In this document: piece by piece, positions 1 to 11,167 of the stretch
Layout of the letters: each line of letters opens with the position of its first letter
How positions within the stretch are numbered: position 1 is the stretch's first letter
Source: Conidiobolus incongruus B7586
Lineage: Eukaryota > Entomophthoromycota > Entomophthoromycetes > Entomophthorales > Conidiobolaceae
Assembly: GCA_000697335.1 (NCBI GenBank)
Contig: JNEM01006643.1
Coordinates: forward strand, 1 to 31,399
Reading direction: 5' to 3'
DNA: 31,399 nucleotides
Translations under genes and position numbers: made by a program
The notes under the pieces: generated by a model
Seen by the model: only the letters and a program-made list of their open reading frames with translations
What the model was told of the DNA's origin: nothing
Database searches by the model: none

Positions 1-1015
1 AGTGAATATTAATTATTATAATAAATTATAATAATATATAATTTTTTTATTTAATATCTTAAGGAAAATTAATTAATAGTAAATTTTATATTAATTTTTT
101 AAATAAAATAATTTTTAAATAATATTTTCAATATAAATTAAAAATTCTTATTAGTTTATATAATAATTATAAAATATATAAAGTTAAAACTACAAAAAAA
201 TTTTTATATAAAAAAATTAGAGAAAGTTACCATATCTAGTATATTCACTTAATTATAACTTATATAATTATAATTATTTTAAGGAATTAAAAAATTAGCT
301 TGTAAGAAAAAAAATTCCTACAAATAAATTAAATTAATTTGTAAAATATTAAATTTCAGTCTTTTAATAAAAAACTATTTTTTAAGTATTAAAAGCTTGT
401 TAAAAGTATAGAAAAAAAATATTAATTTTATTTTCTTTATTAAAGTTTATATATTATTTATTAATTTGTTTGTTTAACTTTAATTTTAAAATTATATCAT
501 TACTTAATTTCTATATTAATACAATGATCCAAAATCAAAATTACCAATAATTTGCCTTTATTCTAATATATTTTGCAAAAAATTAATATAAAATTTTATA
601 GAATAAATGGGATAATTCATCCTAGAATGAATAGCTTTATATGTAATTATCTTTATTGTAAGAATGAAATAGATAGAATTTTTCAATTTCCTATATCATA
701 TGATTCAAAATATTTTAAATATTAATTTTAGCCTTGTATCAATTTTCTATTTTCAAATTTACAGAAAAAACAAACTACATTGTCTTATATATTAATTTTA
801 TAAGTATTAGATAAATTTTCAAATGTTTACATATAAAAAACAGCTTAAAAATAGAAATATATTATAATTTTAATTATTTTTAAAATTTAATTTTACAAAA
901 ATATTAATCAAAAAATAATGATTATTATCAAAATAAAATTTCAGTTGATATTAAAATTTGGAATCATAAAGTTGGATCTACCAGCCTTACAACTCTCAAT
1001 TCGTTAGCTTTAAAA
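1..1015. other. AT-rich intergenic DNA
   Basis: Very A+T-rich sequence with many homopolymer and AT tracts. I see no open frame of useful length, no tRNA and no clear repeat. It is the downstream flank of the minus-strand gene that ends at 1016. Confidence 0.6.
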
Positions 1016-1747
1016 TTATCGGTTCTTTTCTATATAATCTCCATAAGCATAATCTACATAGTCTTCTGGATTAGAATAGTCACCATTGTAATCGTTGTTG
1101 AAGCGGTAGTCGTAACTATCATCTGAGTAATCGTCCGAATAGTCATTATAGCCTTTGGAGTAATTATCTCCTCGATAAATACTATTGTCATCGTTATAAT
1201 CACCCGCGTTATAATTGTCATTGTATTCTCCGCTATAGTCACTACTGGAGTAGTCGTTATAGTCGCCGTTATAGTCATCTCCGGAGTAATCATTATAGTC
1301 GTCGGCATAATCTTCGTCATTATAGTTGTCAAAATCATGTGGAGAACTATAGCCAATTCCATTCAAGTCGGAATTGTCAATTGGCCCATGGGGATCTATG
1401 GGTATACTATCACTGGATGCTGCGAACACTTTTCCTGACTTTATTTTTCCTTGATTTTTGGTGGGATTTGTGATATCCATGGGAGTTCTTCCTCCGAAGA
1501 GGTTGGGATTCGCTTTACTCAGATCGAGATCTGCCACTTTGTCCATTTGGTTGAAGCCTGAGTTGCCTACGAGTAGGTCGTAATTCGTGATAGGATCAAG
1601 AGATTTGTTGATGCGTCCAGTTAATGTGTCTTTGACTCTATCTGGTATTGGATACAGAATAGCACTTGAATCAGAGTCCAACTCTGAAGTAACTGGTAAT
1701 GATAGTGAAGTTTGAATGAGATATATGTAAATCCAAGATAATATCAT
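1016..1747 (-). CDS. Secreted Asp/Tyr/Asn-rich repeat protein, function unknown
   Basis: A single-exon gene for 243 residues. Residues 1-20 form a hydrophobic segment that looks like a signal peptide (MILSWIYIYLIQTSLSLPVT). Residues 21-140 are ordinary sequence without a motif I recognise. Residues 141-240 are a low-complexity tail built from irregular short units such as DYNDY, DDYNG and DYSDD; by count this hundred residues holds 24 Tyr and 26 Asp. An RGD tripeptide lies at 192-194. No cysteines are seen. A TATATAAA box on the same strand lies 58 nt before the start codon, which supports this start. The composition suggests an extracellular, acidic, perhaps cell-wall or spore-surface protein, and the tyrosines could be sites of oxidative cross-linking; both are inference. 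Another frame in the same strand is open for 102 codons (1054-1362), but only because the repeat is periodic. Confidence 0.75.
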   Translation of the reverse strand: MILSWIYIYLIQTSLSLPVTSELDSDSSAILYPIPDRVKDTLTGRINKSLDPITNYDLLVGNSGFNQMDKVADLDLSKANPNLFGGRTPMDITNPTKNQGKIKSGKVFAASSDSIPIDPHGPIDNSDLNGIGYSSPHDFDNYNDEDYADDYNDYSGDDYNGDYNDYSSSDYSGEYNDNYNAGDYNDDNSIYRGDNYSKGYNDYSDDYSDDSYDYRFNNDYNGDYSNPEDYVDYAYGDYIEKNR

Positions 1748-1804
1748 CTTTAATAGAATAATAATTACAGATTATGGTGATATTTTGTTGAATTCTGTGG
1801 CAAG

Positions 1805-1812
1805 TTTATATA
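1805..1812 (-). promoter_or_regulatory. TATA box of the repeat-protein gene
   Basis: TATATAAA read on the minus strand, 58 nt before the ATG at 1747. The same kind of box at a similar distance precedes the GH16 gene and the 83-residue secreted protein gene, which makes a chance match less likely. Confidence 0.5.
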
Positions 1813-2618
1813 CTAAAACCCATTGTCATACCTCAATTGATATATTGTTTACGTCCATGTGACTAACATACCTCCCATCTCGACATTTTTACTCATATTT
1901 TAAGGCTGTGAAATCCGATTTGAATTGATCTTCTACCTCGTTGAATTTCTCTGCTAAGTTACCCAAATTGACAATTCCCACATTTTCTAATCAGCATACT
2001 CAGATTTGAGGGTTCGATTGCTAATTTGAGTAATTTGTGTCAATCTTTGTAAAATATTTGTGTGAATGAAATTTCGTGAATTTTGGGTTCGTATTGGCAA
2101 ATTCAGTTAATCTTGGTCAATCAGACATAGGTCATACAATAAAATGATTAATTTTTAATTGATTTTTCAACTTGGAGACTTTTCAAACGTTTTTAAAATG
2201 GCCTAAATTAAACTCGTGAAATCTGTCAATGACCTTGAAAAATCGTGTATGATGTTGAAATTTGCTAATATTGGAATTTAATCAAGTAGCCAACCTTTAC
2301 AATCTGCAATACGATCTTTTAATAGTATAGAATGAATTATAGTTTTTACCATATTAATCCATATCAAATATTCTATAGAACTAATATATTTTATTTAATT
2401 TTAATATCGTTGAGTAATCATAAATGTTATATGTAATAAAATTTGTAAATTTAGTAAATGTAGATAGATTCACTAAAGTCGAGTTGGGTCTAATTTGGGG
2501 GAAAAAATTCAAAATTAATGGCAATAAGAAAGGATTGAGAATATTGGGAATATTCTAGACATTGCAACTATAGTCATTTTAAAAGTTTATATTTATATGT
2601 ATTGTGCAATTGATTAAA
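1813..2618. other. Intergenic region, no gene seen
   Basis: The stretch about 1850-2320 is somewhat less A+T-rich than the rest of the intergenic DNA but has no convincing open frame. It lies between the promoter of the repeat-protein gene and the 3' end of the histone chaperone gene. Confidence 0.5.
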
Positions 2619-3834
2619 TTATTCAGTTTTGATTTCCTTATTGTTGGAATTGGAGTCTCCGTCGTCGTTTCTCTTACGTTTGACAAGACTCGAAACGTCC
2701 TTGGCCTTGGACAAGAGTTCGGGATCGAAATTGATCTTACCCTTTTCATGCTGTTTCTGGAGGGCATCAGCAATTACACTGCTCAAATTTTCGGTCATTA
2801 TAGTATCTTGGATTCTGTCAGTAACTTCTTTGATTAATTGGTCCAAATCTTTGGCTTCTTCCTGGTCAGCAGCCTTTTCCATATCGAGCTCGGATTTGCG
2901 CTTGGCGAGTAAGGTCTTGACTTGTTCGAACACTTCCTTAGATTTGGTGTAGTCTTCTTGGTATTCGTAAGCCATCGCTAATAAGAATAATATTTCACCA
3001 AGACGTCTGGTTTGGTCGCCGAAATATTCGCGAATATTGATCTCAGCTCCCTTGTAGTTCTCGACTGCTAAATCGAAGTTTTCTGATTCTAAAGAGCAAT
3101 CACCTAAGGTGAGGTACACTTGGCACATTTGATCTCTGAGGGTAGTGTTGTCGGGATCTTTTTCGAGTTCGGTCTTATAAAGGTTGAGAGCACCAGTTAA
3201 GATAGAATATGCTAAAGATAAGTCGTCAACATCTTCGATATCTTCATCGTCTTCGCCTTCCCCATCTTTGTCACTTTCACCTTCCTTATCTTCAGCATCA
3301 TCTTCATCGTCAATTTGATCCAAATCTTCACCAGCATCAATTTGGATATTGGAGCTGGAAGCTTGTAAATTAGTCTTAGCTTGCTCTAAAATCAGCATAA
3401 GGGGTTAAATCAAGGTCTTCAAAATAACAAGCTATGAACTACCTTCCATCTCTTCATCTTCATGTTTTTCATTAGCATTATCCAAATCCAAAGCTCTACG
3501 ATTAGCTACGGCGGAACGATATAAGGCAGCACCATATTTATAGGTAGGGAAAGCGCTATTAATATGATTTTCACCGTACAACATTTCACTAAAAATTAAA
3601 AAGTCGCGTTAATGAATACTTAGATAAAGAATTAATGATACAAACTTACGAGACTTGAACAGCTGCTGAAAATTGTTCAATAGCACTTTCGTAATCTTTT
3701 TCGCGCATACATTTGTCACCCTCTTGGAGGGAGTTATCAATAGCCTGCTTCATAAAATCTATCTGTCCTTCGAACTCATTGTCTTGAGGTTGATTATCTT
3801 GTTTTGCACTCATTTTTATTGGCTTTATATTCAA
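2619..3834 (-). CDS. NASP: NASP/Hif1/Sim3-family histone chaperone (SHNi-TPR)
   Basis: The gene has three exons on the minus strand: 3834-3650, 3588-3443 and 3385-2619, with introns 3649-3589 and 3442-3386 (GTAAGT and GTAGTT donors, AG acceptors); the phases fit exactly and give 365 residues. An in-frame Met at residue 8 (3813) may be the real start. Residues about 35-60 hold a first TPR (GDKCMREKDYESAIEQFSAA). YGENHINSAFPTYKYGAAL follows at 66-84, where the family has its Y..GAALY signature. A strongly acidic insert at about 127-161 interrupts the second TPR, a hallmark of the NASP family, and later TPRs follow at about 195-260 (AMAYEYQEDYTKSKEVFEQV). A KRKR cluster at 346-349 near the C-terminus resembles the nuclear localisation signal. 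Family members bind H3-H4 in the nucleus and help supply them for chromatin assembly. Family assignment is from memory of motifs. Confidence 0.88.
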
Positions 3835-5457
3835 TATATTGTTTTATTGAATGCTATAATTCTTAGGAACGAGACTCTAGTAAGTTTATGTACTGATAAT
3901 CAGGAATCATTTTAATTGTGGGATTAGAATAATATTATAGGAACATATTAAAGATATAGGTCACAATGAATTCTGATTAGATAAAATTGACTAAATATAG
4001 AATTATTAAGTATTGTATATATATTTATCCTATATATAATATCTCGATCAATATCAACTCAATATGTAATGTGTAATATGTCATAATAATCCAATACATC
4101 GAATAGCAAAATTTTCAAAACATTTGCAATATAAAAATGATAAGTATCATAAACGCTGATAATGATAATCATTTTGTAAGACATTTAAAAGTCATTAAAT
4201 CAATTAATATTTAAGATTTTATATTTTATAATTTTATTTTTTGATTATACTAATTTTTATATAATTATTGAATTATTAAAATGAGTTAAAGCAAATTTTT
4301 CTTTTTAATTTGTTGAGTAAAATCATCTCAACCATAATTTATTCCTTCAATTTTATATATATATATTTAATTTTTATAAAGTTATAAACCAAATTAAAAA
4401 GGAATAATAAATAATTTAGATATATAGAGTTAAAATTTTTAATTAAATTGAAATTAATTTTAGTGATGAAATTTTGTTTTGTAATCATCAAAAACCTGAT
4501 TGGATAACAACAAATTTAGAATAAATTCCATATATTCTTTTTATCCCTTATTAACCCTTGATTAATCAATTTTATTAATCTAGAATATTTATTGGATCTT
4601 GACAATTTAAAAAAATGATATAATCAAAATTAATAGTTATTTATAACATAATTTCATATAGATCGATTATCGCTAATTGATATAGATTATAATTCAAGAA
4701 TGATTTAAATACATCCTTTAAATTAACATAATATATACATAATATATTAAATTATCAAATTATCAATCAAAATCATTATTCAGAGTTAAAAAAATATTAC
4801 ATTTATCAGGCATTAATTCAAATAAACTTTGTATCAAATACTAGTACAATATAATTAAAAGTAAAATTGAATAATATTTATATTGAATGTAATATTATTG
4901 ATTAATATTTAATTTAATAAAATGATATGAAACCATTTTTTAATTATTTCGTTAACCTTTTAATATTTTATTATACTCTTGTATAATATTTTATATTGAA
5001 AATAGATAAAGTTCAGTGTCAAATTTTACACTTAAAAACGATTCAATACCAAAAATAGCAATATTAACAAACTAATTTCTAAATTTTTAGAAAAAATATT
5101 GGAATTCTAAATCATCATAAAATTTTCAAATAATTAATAAATAGTAAGGGTTAATTAAAAAACAATATTAATCTTTCATCAAGCTAAAAATTCAACAACA
5201 ATTAAAGTAATGCCACCCAATTTCAAACCCGCTGAAATTGTCATTAACCTTCAAATGGTTAAACAATTTCCAATTGGAGAGCATAAATAATCAATATACT
5301 TAGAATTCAATACTGTTAGAATTTTTTAAATTATGATTCATTGCATATTGAAGTTGATATGCTTCAATTATTATAGTAATATTAGGGTTTAATAGATGTC
5401 CCATCCCATATATCCTCAAGTCACAAAGATGATTTCATCCTTTCGATAAGCTTTGGA
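3835..5457. other. AT-rich intergenic region
   Basis: About 1.6 kb between the histone chaperone and the GH16 gene, both of which start here (divergent). It is A+T-rich, with no open frame, tRNA or clear repeat that I could support. Confidence 0.5.
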
Positions 5458-5465
5458 TATATAAA
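5458..5465 (+). promoter_or_regulatory. TATA box of the GH16 gene
   Basis: TATATAAA, 62 nt before the ATG at 5527, within a short stretch of higher G+C. The distance fits a short 5' UTR. Confidence 0.55.
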
Positions 5466-5526
5466 CGGGATTCGAGCTTTTATTATGTATTATTTTTTCT
5501 AAAAAAATTAATAAATTGGGAAAATT

Positions 5527-6693
5527 ATGAGATTAACAAATGTTTTAATACTATTGACAGTTGGATTGGATGCGAGTCAATTGATCGATTATAAGAAAGC
5601 TATAAATGATCCAATCGCCCAATACTCTGACAAATCTTCCAAACACAATTACTACTTTGGCAATTCGTCTAGTCATGTCGCTCACGAACCGAGCAAGAGA
5701 TTTAATAATCTGATCTTTGAAGATAATTTTGACGATTTTAATTTAAAGACTTGGAAACACGATATTACCCTAGGTGGTGGAGGTAATTGGGAGTTTGAAT
5801 TTTATACTAATAATAGATCTTCAAGCTTTGTTAAGGATGGTATGCTGCATATTCGTCCTATTTTGACTTCGGAAAGTATCGGTGAAGCTGCCATTGTTAA
5901 TGGTGGTACCATTGATCTCTGGGGTAACCAACCTAATATGAAATGTACTGCTAATGCTTTCTACGGTTGTATGAGAACTTCAAACGGAAACAATTATTTG
6001 AACCCTATTCAGTCTGCATTGATCAGATCTTATGAGAAGATCACCTTCACCTATGGAAAAGTCGAAGTTCGTGCTCGTTTACCCAAAGGTGACTGGATTT
6101 GGCCTGCAATTTGGTTACTACCAATAGATCATAACTACGGCAGCTGGCCCTCATCTGGTGAGATTGATCTAGTTGAAAGTCGTGGTAATGATCCCAGTTA
6201 TCCGGGACAAGGACGCAACACTTTCGCATCCACATTGCACTGGGGTCCTAGCTTCGAATTTAACCGCTACCAAATGACAACCCAAGCATACACCCTTCCC
6301 AATGGCCAGACTTTTTCTGATGACTTCCACATCTTTACTCTGGAATGGACTGGTGACTACCTTAGAACCTTTGTAGATAACAAACCTGTTTTAACTGTGA
6401 ATTATGACAAATCATACTGGGATCGTGGACAGTTCCCAAGTTACTTGAACAACCCATGGCAAGGAAGATCCAAGGCAGCTCCTTTCGATCGCGACTTCTA
6501 TCTCATCTTCAACGTTGCTGTTGGTGGAACTAATGGCTACTTCCCAGAAGGCGTTGGTAATAAACCTTGGAGTAATAACTCCCCTGTTGCTATGAAAGAG
6601 TTCTGGGATAACAGAAATCAATGGTACCCTACATGGCCTAAGGACGATCGTAGAGATTTGATTATTGACTATGTCAGGGTATATTCCCTCTAA
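5527..6693 (+). CDS. Secreted GH16 endo-beta-1,3-glucanase-like protein
   Basis: An intronless gene of 388 residues. Residues 1-17 look like a signal peptide (MRLTNVLILLTVGLDAS). The glycoside hydrolase family 16 fold begins near residue 62 (LIFEDNFDDFNLKTWKHDI), which is the usual first strand. The catalytic signature is GEIDLVES at 211-218, with E212 as the expected nucleophile and E217 as the acid/base. IWPAIWLLP at 191-199 and STLHWGP soon after the active site are typical of the laminarinase / glucan-binding-protein branch. The domain ends with DYVRVYSL, so nothing follows it: no GPI signal, lectin module or membrane segment. The likely role is hydrolysis or remodelling of beta-1,3-glucan outside the cell, in the wall or in food. 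A TATA box lies just upstream. A decayed second copy lies 2 kb downstream in the same orientation, which points to a local tandem duplication. Exact substrate is not readable from sequence. Confidence 0.93.
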   Translation: MRLTNVLILLTVGLDASQLIDYKKAINDPIAQYSDKSSKHNYYFGNSSSHVAHEPSKRFNNLIFEDNFDDFNLKTWKHDITLGGGGNWEFEFYTNNRSSSFVKDGMLHIRPILTSESIGEAAIVNGGTIDLWGNQPNMKCTANAFYGCMRTSNGNNYLNPIQSALIRSYEKITFTYGKVEVRARLPKGDWIWPAIWLLPIDHNYGSWPSSGEIDLVESRGNDPSYPGQGRNTFASTLHWGPSFEFNRYQMTTQAYTLPNGQTFSDDFHIFTLEWTGDYLRTFVDNKPVLTVNYDKSYWDRGQFPSYLNNPWQGRSKAAPFDRDFYLIFNVAVGGTNGYFPEGVGNKPWSNNSPVAMKEFWDNRNQWYPTWPKDDRRDLIIDYVRVYSL

Positions 6694-8673
6694 GTATATT
6701 TACAAATAACATGAATTGATGTTTAACATTATAATTATTATCACCAACCTACCAAATATATTATTATAATAAATTCACTTTATAAAACATAAATTAATTT
6801 CTCACATTTCATGATATTTGAAATTTTGCGGGTTATATTTTGCATATTTCATATTAATTCACCTATCACAATTTAAATGATCCTCCAAGAGTTGTTCAAT
6901 TAATTTGCATTAAAATTAATGAATTTTGCCTTTTGTATCGATTATTTCCTAATTATATTTCAAGTTGTTTACATTTTGCAAAGTAATCTAAAATTTAGAA
7001 TTAATGTTGATTAGAATAAATTGTACAACTTGAGTATATCAATGTAATCAATATCATCAAATAGTATATAAAGTGTTGTAAAATATCAAAAAAAATTAGC
7101 TGATTAACAATATATAATGAGTTAATATATCACTTTAATAAATGAATGATTTTAAATAGTATGTAAATATTTGTATTCAACAACTTTGAAAATTCTATCC
7201 TAATTAATTAGAAATATGTAATTTATAGAAGTGATTTCCAACAATAAAATTAAAAATGAAAAATCCTTGATTATTGTAAATAAATATTATTAATTGCAAT
7301 TTAAAGGATATAAGATTAATATTTAGAATATATGTATATAATAGAAAAATCACTTTTCAATTGAACTTGACTCAACATTTCATTTATATCCTATTTTATT
7401 TAATCAATATGAAACTGCTAATTTAAATAAATTTGGAGGTGATTATATTTAATTAGTGACACAATAATATGTTATCCAAATATAACTTACAATTTAAGCT
7501 GATTTATGTTAACAATAATTTTGGTTTTTTAGTGAGACAAATGATATGATAAATATGGAATTTAAAATATTGTTCTATAATTCTTCTACAATTAGCAATA
7601 TGGATTATATTAGATTGGATCTGAACACAAATAGTTTATTAAATGTCAAAATGAATATGATATATCAGTCTGTTGTAATTGGGAACCTTTCATTGACATT
7701 CAATACTAAATATTACGAAAATCAAAAATCAAAATTTTCTCCCTTTATTTGATAAAGACTATAATATTAAGAACTATCAATCTCCTACAAAAAATATTAT
7801 GATATATATTCAATTAATTAAATCTAAAATTCAAATCCTTGCATTATTATGGAATAGACTAGTTATCATTTTATAAATTTTAATAGATTGAACAATATTA
7901 AATAATATATATCATATACCATGTATGTTTGCTTAAAGTAATTCTCAAATAACTGTTTTATTATATTGATGATATAAAAAGACAAAAAGTTTAATTTATA
8001 ATAAACTCTGTTTTTCACTGGTTATTCATGACAAATTGTTAAATAATAATCTATTCAAATTGAAATTAATAATAGCTAAAATATATTAATATAATAAATA
8101 TTATAATTTTATATTTATAATATTTTATTTGAAAAAAAGTTTGAACATTTCCTTTAATTAATCACTGTTAGTCAATTTGCAAAACCTGTCACAAAAATAG
8201 TAATTTTGACTTTCTATGATAATTAATAATAATCAGCTTAGGGATTATTACATTCATTGATGCAAGAATATATTCGTATACATTGATCTGGAAATTAATT
8301 CAAAGATTGTATAAGAGATTCACATGATTGATATTATTCAAATATAATGAATGACAACAGTCTTTGGTCCGTACTGGAGTATTCATTTTAGATTTAATAG
8401 TTAAAGAATGTATTATCATTAATTACAAACAAGGTTATAACAATTAATTAAAGATTTAAAGTATATTAAAAAACCAATTGATTATTTAGATTATCGCTAT
8501 AAGATCATATAACTGAATTGATTGGCATGATAAATTTTAATAGATAATACAGATCATTAGTGAACCTTAAAATGAAAAGTACACTAGTATCATTGACATA
8601 TTATAAAATTTAGTCATTAATGATTAATAATATGAATAAAACTGACTTGAAAATTTTAAGCATGCCATTATCA
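6694..8673. other. AT-rich intergenic region between GH16 copies
   Basis: About 2 kb, very A+T-rich. A 68-codon open frame at 7546-7752 has no recognisable feature and looks like chance. I see no tRNA or transposon. Confidence 0.5.
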
Positions 8674-8681
8674 TATAAATA
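8674..8681 (+). promoter_or_regulatory. TATA-like box of the GH16 pseudogene
   Basis: TATAAATA 39 nt before the relic ATG at 8721. It matches in position the TATA box of the intact copy, so the promoter skeleton seems to have been duplicated with the gene. Confidence 0.4.
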
Positions 8682-8720
8682 CAGACAAGCCAAAATAATT
8701 GTAATAATCATTAATCAAAA

Positions 8721-9885
8721 ATGATGATATTCGATCTTAGTTACATTGCTCAATCTTTTCTGGGCTCAAATAACCAGCAAGAATTTTGATTGACTATTGA
8801 AAGTTTTTAAACAATGAAACCGGATATCCGCTGAATAATTTTATTGATGAAAGTACATCCGATATTAAGACCTATGGATATAGGACATCTAGACTTTATC
8901 AATTAATCTTTCAAGATAAATTCTATGACTTTAATTTAAAGAGTTGGAGAAATGCTATCATACTTTGTTGAGATGGTAACTAGGAATTTGAATACTATAC
9001 AAATGATAGATCTTCCAACTTTGTTAAAGGTGGCAAGTTACACCTCCGATCAATTCTGACTTCAGATAGCATTGGCAATCATTCTGTAAAGAATGGCAGT
9101 ATCACTGATCATTGGGATAAGTAACCTAATTTGAAATATACTGTTAACGCCTTATTTGGATGTTCAAGATCATTTAATGGAAACAATTACTTGAACCCTA
9201 TTCAATCAGTTCTTATCAGCTCTCATGAAAAACCGTCTTTCATCTATGGTAGAATGGAAACTCGTGCTCGTTTACCCAATGGAGACTGGATTTAGTCTAC
9301 GATTTCTGTTATTGCCTGTCGATCATAATTATTATGGCTTACCTTCCTCTGGAGGGGTTGATCTTGTAGTGGGTCGCGGAAATGATCAAAACTATCCTGG
9401 CAAAGATCGTGATATCATTGCATCTACGTTACACTGGGAACCCAGCTTTGAATCCAATCGTTATAAGAAAACTTCCGTATCTTGTACTCTACCCAATAAT
9501 GATGCCTTTTCTGATGATTTTTATATTTTACACTAGAATTGACATCTAAATATCTCCAAACTTCTTTAGACAACACTCCCGTATTAAATGTTCAGAATAA
9601 CCAATCATATTGGAATCATGACTAGTTTCCAAATTATTTAAATAATCCTTGGCAAGGAAGATCCAAGGCTACACTTTTTATCATGACTCCTATCTTATCT
9701 TTAACGTTACTGCTGGTGGAACATAACTGTTACTTCCCAGAAAACGTTGACAACAAGTCCTGGAATAATTATTTACCAAATGCTCTCAAAGAGTATTATG
9801 ATAAGAAGGACGATTGGTATTCAACTTAATCTGAGGATGATCATCATGATTTGATCATTATGTCAGTGAGTATTCTCAGTATTAA
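8721..9885 (+). pseudogene. GH16 glucanase pseudogene (decayed tandem copy)
   Basis: This stretch aligns along its whole length with the intact GH16 gene at 5527-6693, from a signal-peptide-like start (MMIFDLSYIAQSFLG) to the final strand (the relic of DYVRVYSL at about 9855-9885). Recognisable pieces include LIFQDKFYDFNLKSW, SYWNHD, STLHWEPSFESNRY and NPWQGRSKA. It carries several in-frame stops and at least two frame changes: TAG at 8981 for a Trp, TAA at 9122 for a Gln, TAG at 9293 for a Trp, TAG at 9623 for a Gln and TAA at 9827 for a Trp. The longest open piece is 9225-9536. The catalytic signature reads GGVDLVVG instead of GEIDLVES, so both catalytic glutamates are gone. It cannot encode an active enzyme. 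Confidence 0.93.
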
Positions 9886-10293
9886 ATTTTTTCAACTAAT
9901 CTTATTAAATATAATTGATTTCAAATGAATATATTATTTATAATACTTATTCTATAGCATTATGTATTAAATCACCTTCCATGAATTCTAGTTTAATATT
10001 ATTATTATTTATTATTCAAAATGGCTGAATTTGAGCAATCGAATTATTGAAAACAATATACAAATCAAAATTTGTTATATTAAATTATCAATTATTCATA
10101 ATTACCAACACAATAAAAATATTAGAAATTAGTGTAATTAATAAAAATATTATATTCATTAAAATTTAGAAATATTAATAATAACTTGATACAAGTTACA
10201 ATACTAAAATCAAAATGTAATATTTTGGAGGAAGTATTTTAGTAATAGTTAACAAAAAGAGGAAAATGCCAATATACTCACGAGGGATTTTAA
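9886..10293. other. AT-rich intergenic region
   Basis: No gene seen. It contains the A run at 10254-10258, which on the minus strand is a T5 run that may terminate RNA polymerase III transcription of the tRNA-Asn gene. Confidence 0.45.
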
Positions 10294-10367
10294 CGCTCCC
10301 AGGTGGGCTTGAACCACCAACCTCCCGATTAACAGTCGGACGCGCTAGCCAATTGCGCCATGGAAGC
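10294..10367 (-). tRNA. tRNA-Asn (GUU)
   Basis: A 74-nt cloverleaf on the minus strand. The acceptor stem pairs GCTTCCA with TGGGAGC (one G-U pair) and the discriminator base is G. The D arm is GCGC/GCGC. The anticodon stem TCCGA/TCGGG encloses the loop CTGTTAA with anticodon GTT at 10333-10331, which reads Asn codons. The T arm is GGTGG-TTCAAGC-CCACC. No intron. A small open frame across this place is an artefact of the tRNA. Confidence 0.95.
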
Positions 10368-10933
10368 TATAATAGTGGATTCTCATCATCATTTATTATT
10401 TTGTCTATTTTAACAAAAATCAAAATATTAAAATATAAATTTTTTTATTTTAAATTTGATTGCTCTAAATATTCAATTTAATTCGATTTACTATCATACT
10501 TTTTGATTAGTATTTTTTCAATATTCAATTATTTATTCCTTAATTTCTTTCTTATTTACATCATAATTTTTCAATATAATATTTATAATCTAATGTATAA
10601 TAATATTGGTTTATTATAAAACAATGAAAATTGTTTAATAGTAGTTTAATCAAATTTATTATTATCAAAATATAATTGAAAAAATTAAATAATTTCAAAA
10701 ATAATAATAGCATTAAACATTTTTATTATGAATAAATATAAAAAAACAAAAATAATGTATACAAAAATTATATGCTATTAGTTATTGAAAACAACAGATA
10801 TAACAAATCAGCCTATTAACCAATATTATACTAAAATATATAGATAGATAATAATAGTTGAATATATAATAATATATAAATTTTAATTTGTATTCAACAA
10901 TAAATTTAAATGAGTTAGAGATGTAAACATAAA
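10368..10933. other. AT-rich intergenic region
   Basis: About 570 nt of A+T-rich DNA between the tRNA-Asn gene and the 3' end of the Kish gene. No feature recognised. Confidence 0.5.
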
Positions 10934-11167
10934 TTATTTAGATTCTTCAAAAATACCCAAAAAGAGATTGAGAGCGATCAGAAGACAAGCTAAACTAACG
11001 TAGGGACTTAATCTCTCTCCAATTCGTGACATCTTCCATATAAGACTTTGGAATCCACCCTTATTACGGTCGACAAGGGAAGGAATTTGACTTTTGACAT
11101 ATGTACTCGTGCAGATAGTTAATACGATAACTAGTAAAAGTGATTGAAAGTTGAATAATGCTGACAT
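10934..11167 (-). CDS. KSH1: Protein Kish (TMEM167/KSH1 family), secretory pathway
   Basis: A single-exon gene of 77 residues, the normal family length. The sequence follows the family pattern closely: [11 protein letters not shown] at the start (human TMEM167A begins MSAIFNFQSLL), [10 protein letters not shown] at about 29-38, then [15 protein letters not shown] at 44-58 matching WK.ARIGER.SPYV. A hydrophobic N-terminal segment (signal or first membrane span, residues 5-25) and a second span at about 57-72 agree with a small Golgi/ER membrane protein. Yeast Ksh1 is essential and acts in the early secretory pathway. The gene is divergent from the RAB24-like GTPase with 326 nt between the two start codons, so both promoters lie in that interval. 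Confidence 0.95.
   Translation of the reverse strand: MSALFNFQSLLLVIVLTICTSTYVKSQIPSLVDRNKGGFQSLIWKMSRIGERLSPYVSLACLLIALNLFLGIFEESK

Noticed and set aside
1054-1362. 102-codon Met/Thr/Ile-rich frame on the minus strand
   Set aside because: It is the shifted reading of the Asp/Tyr/Asn repeats of the 1016-1747 gene; periodic codons keep the other frame open.
2579-2952. Open frames on both strands over the 3' part of the histone chaperone gene
   Set aside because: They overlap the well-supported NASP-type exon in other frames and show no domain.
7546-7752. 68-codon frame between the GH16 copies
   Set aside because: Asn/Ile/Met/Ser-rich composition typical of A+T-rich noncoding DNA, with no leader, motif or promoter.
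10266-10481. 71-codon frame near 10.3 kb
   Set aside because: It reads through the antisense of tRNA-Asn; only the tRNA is supported.
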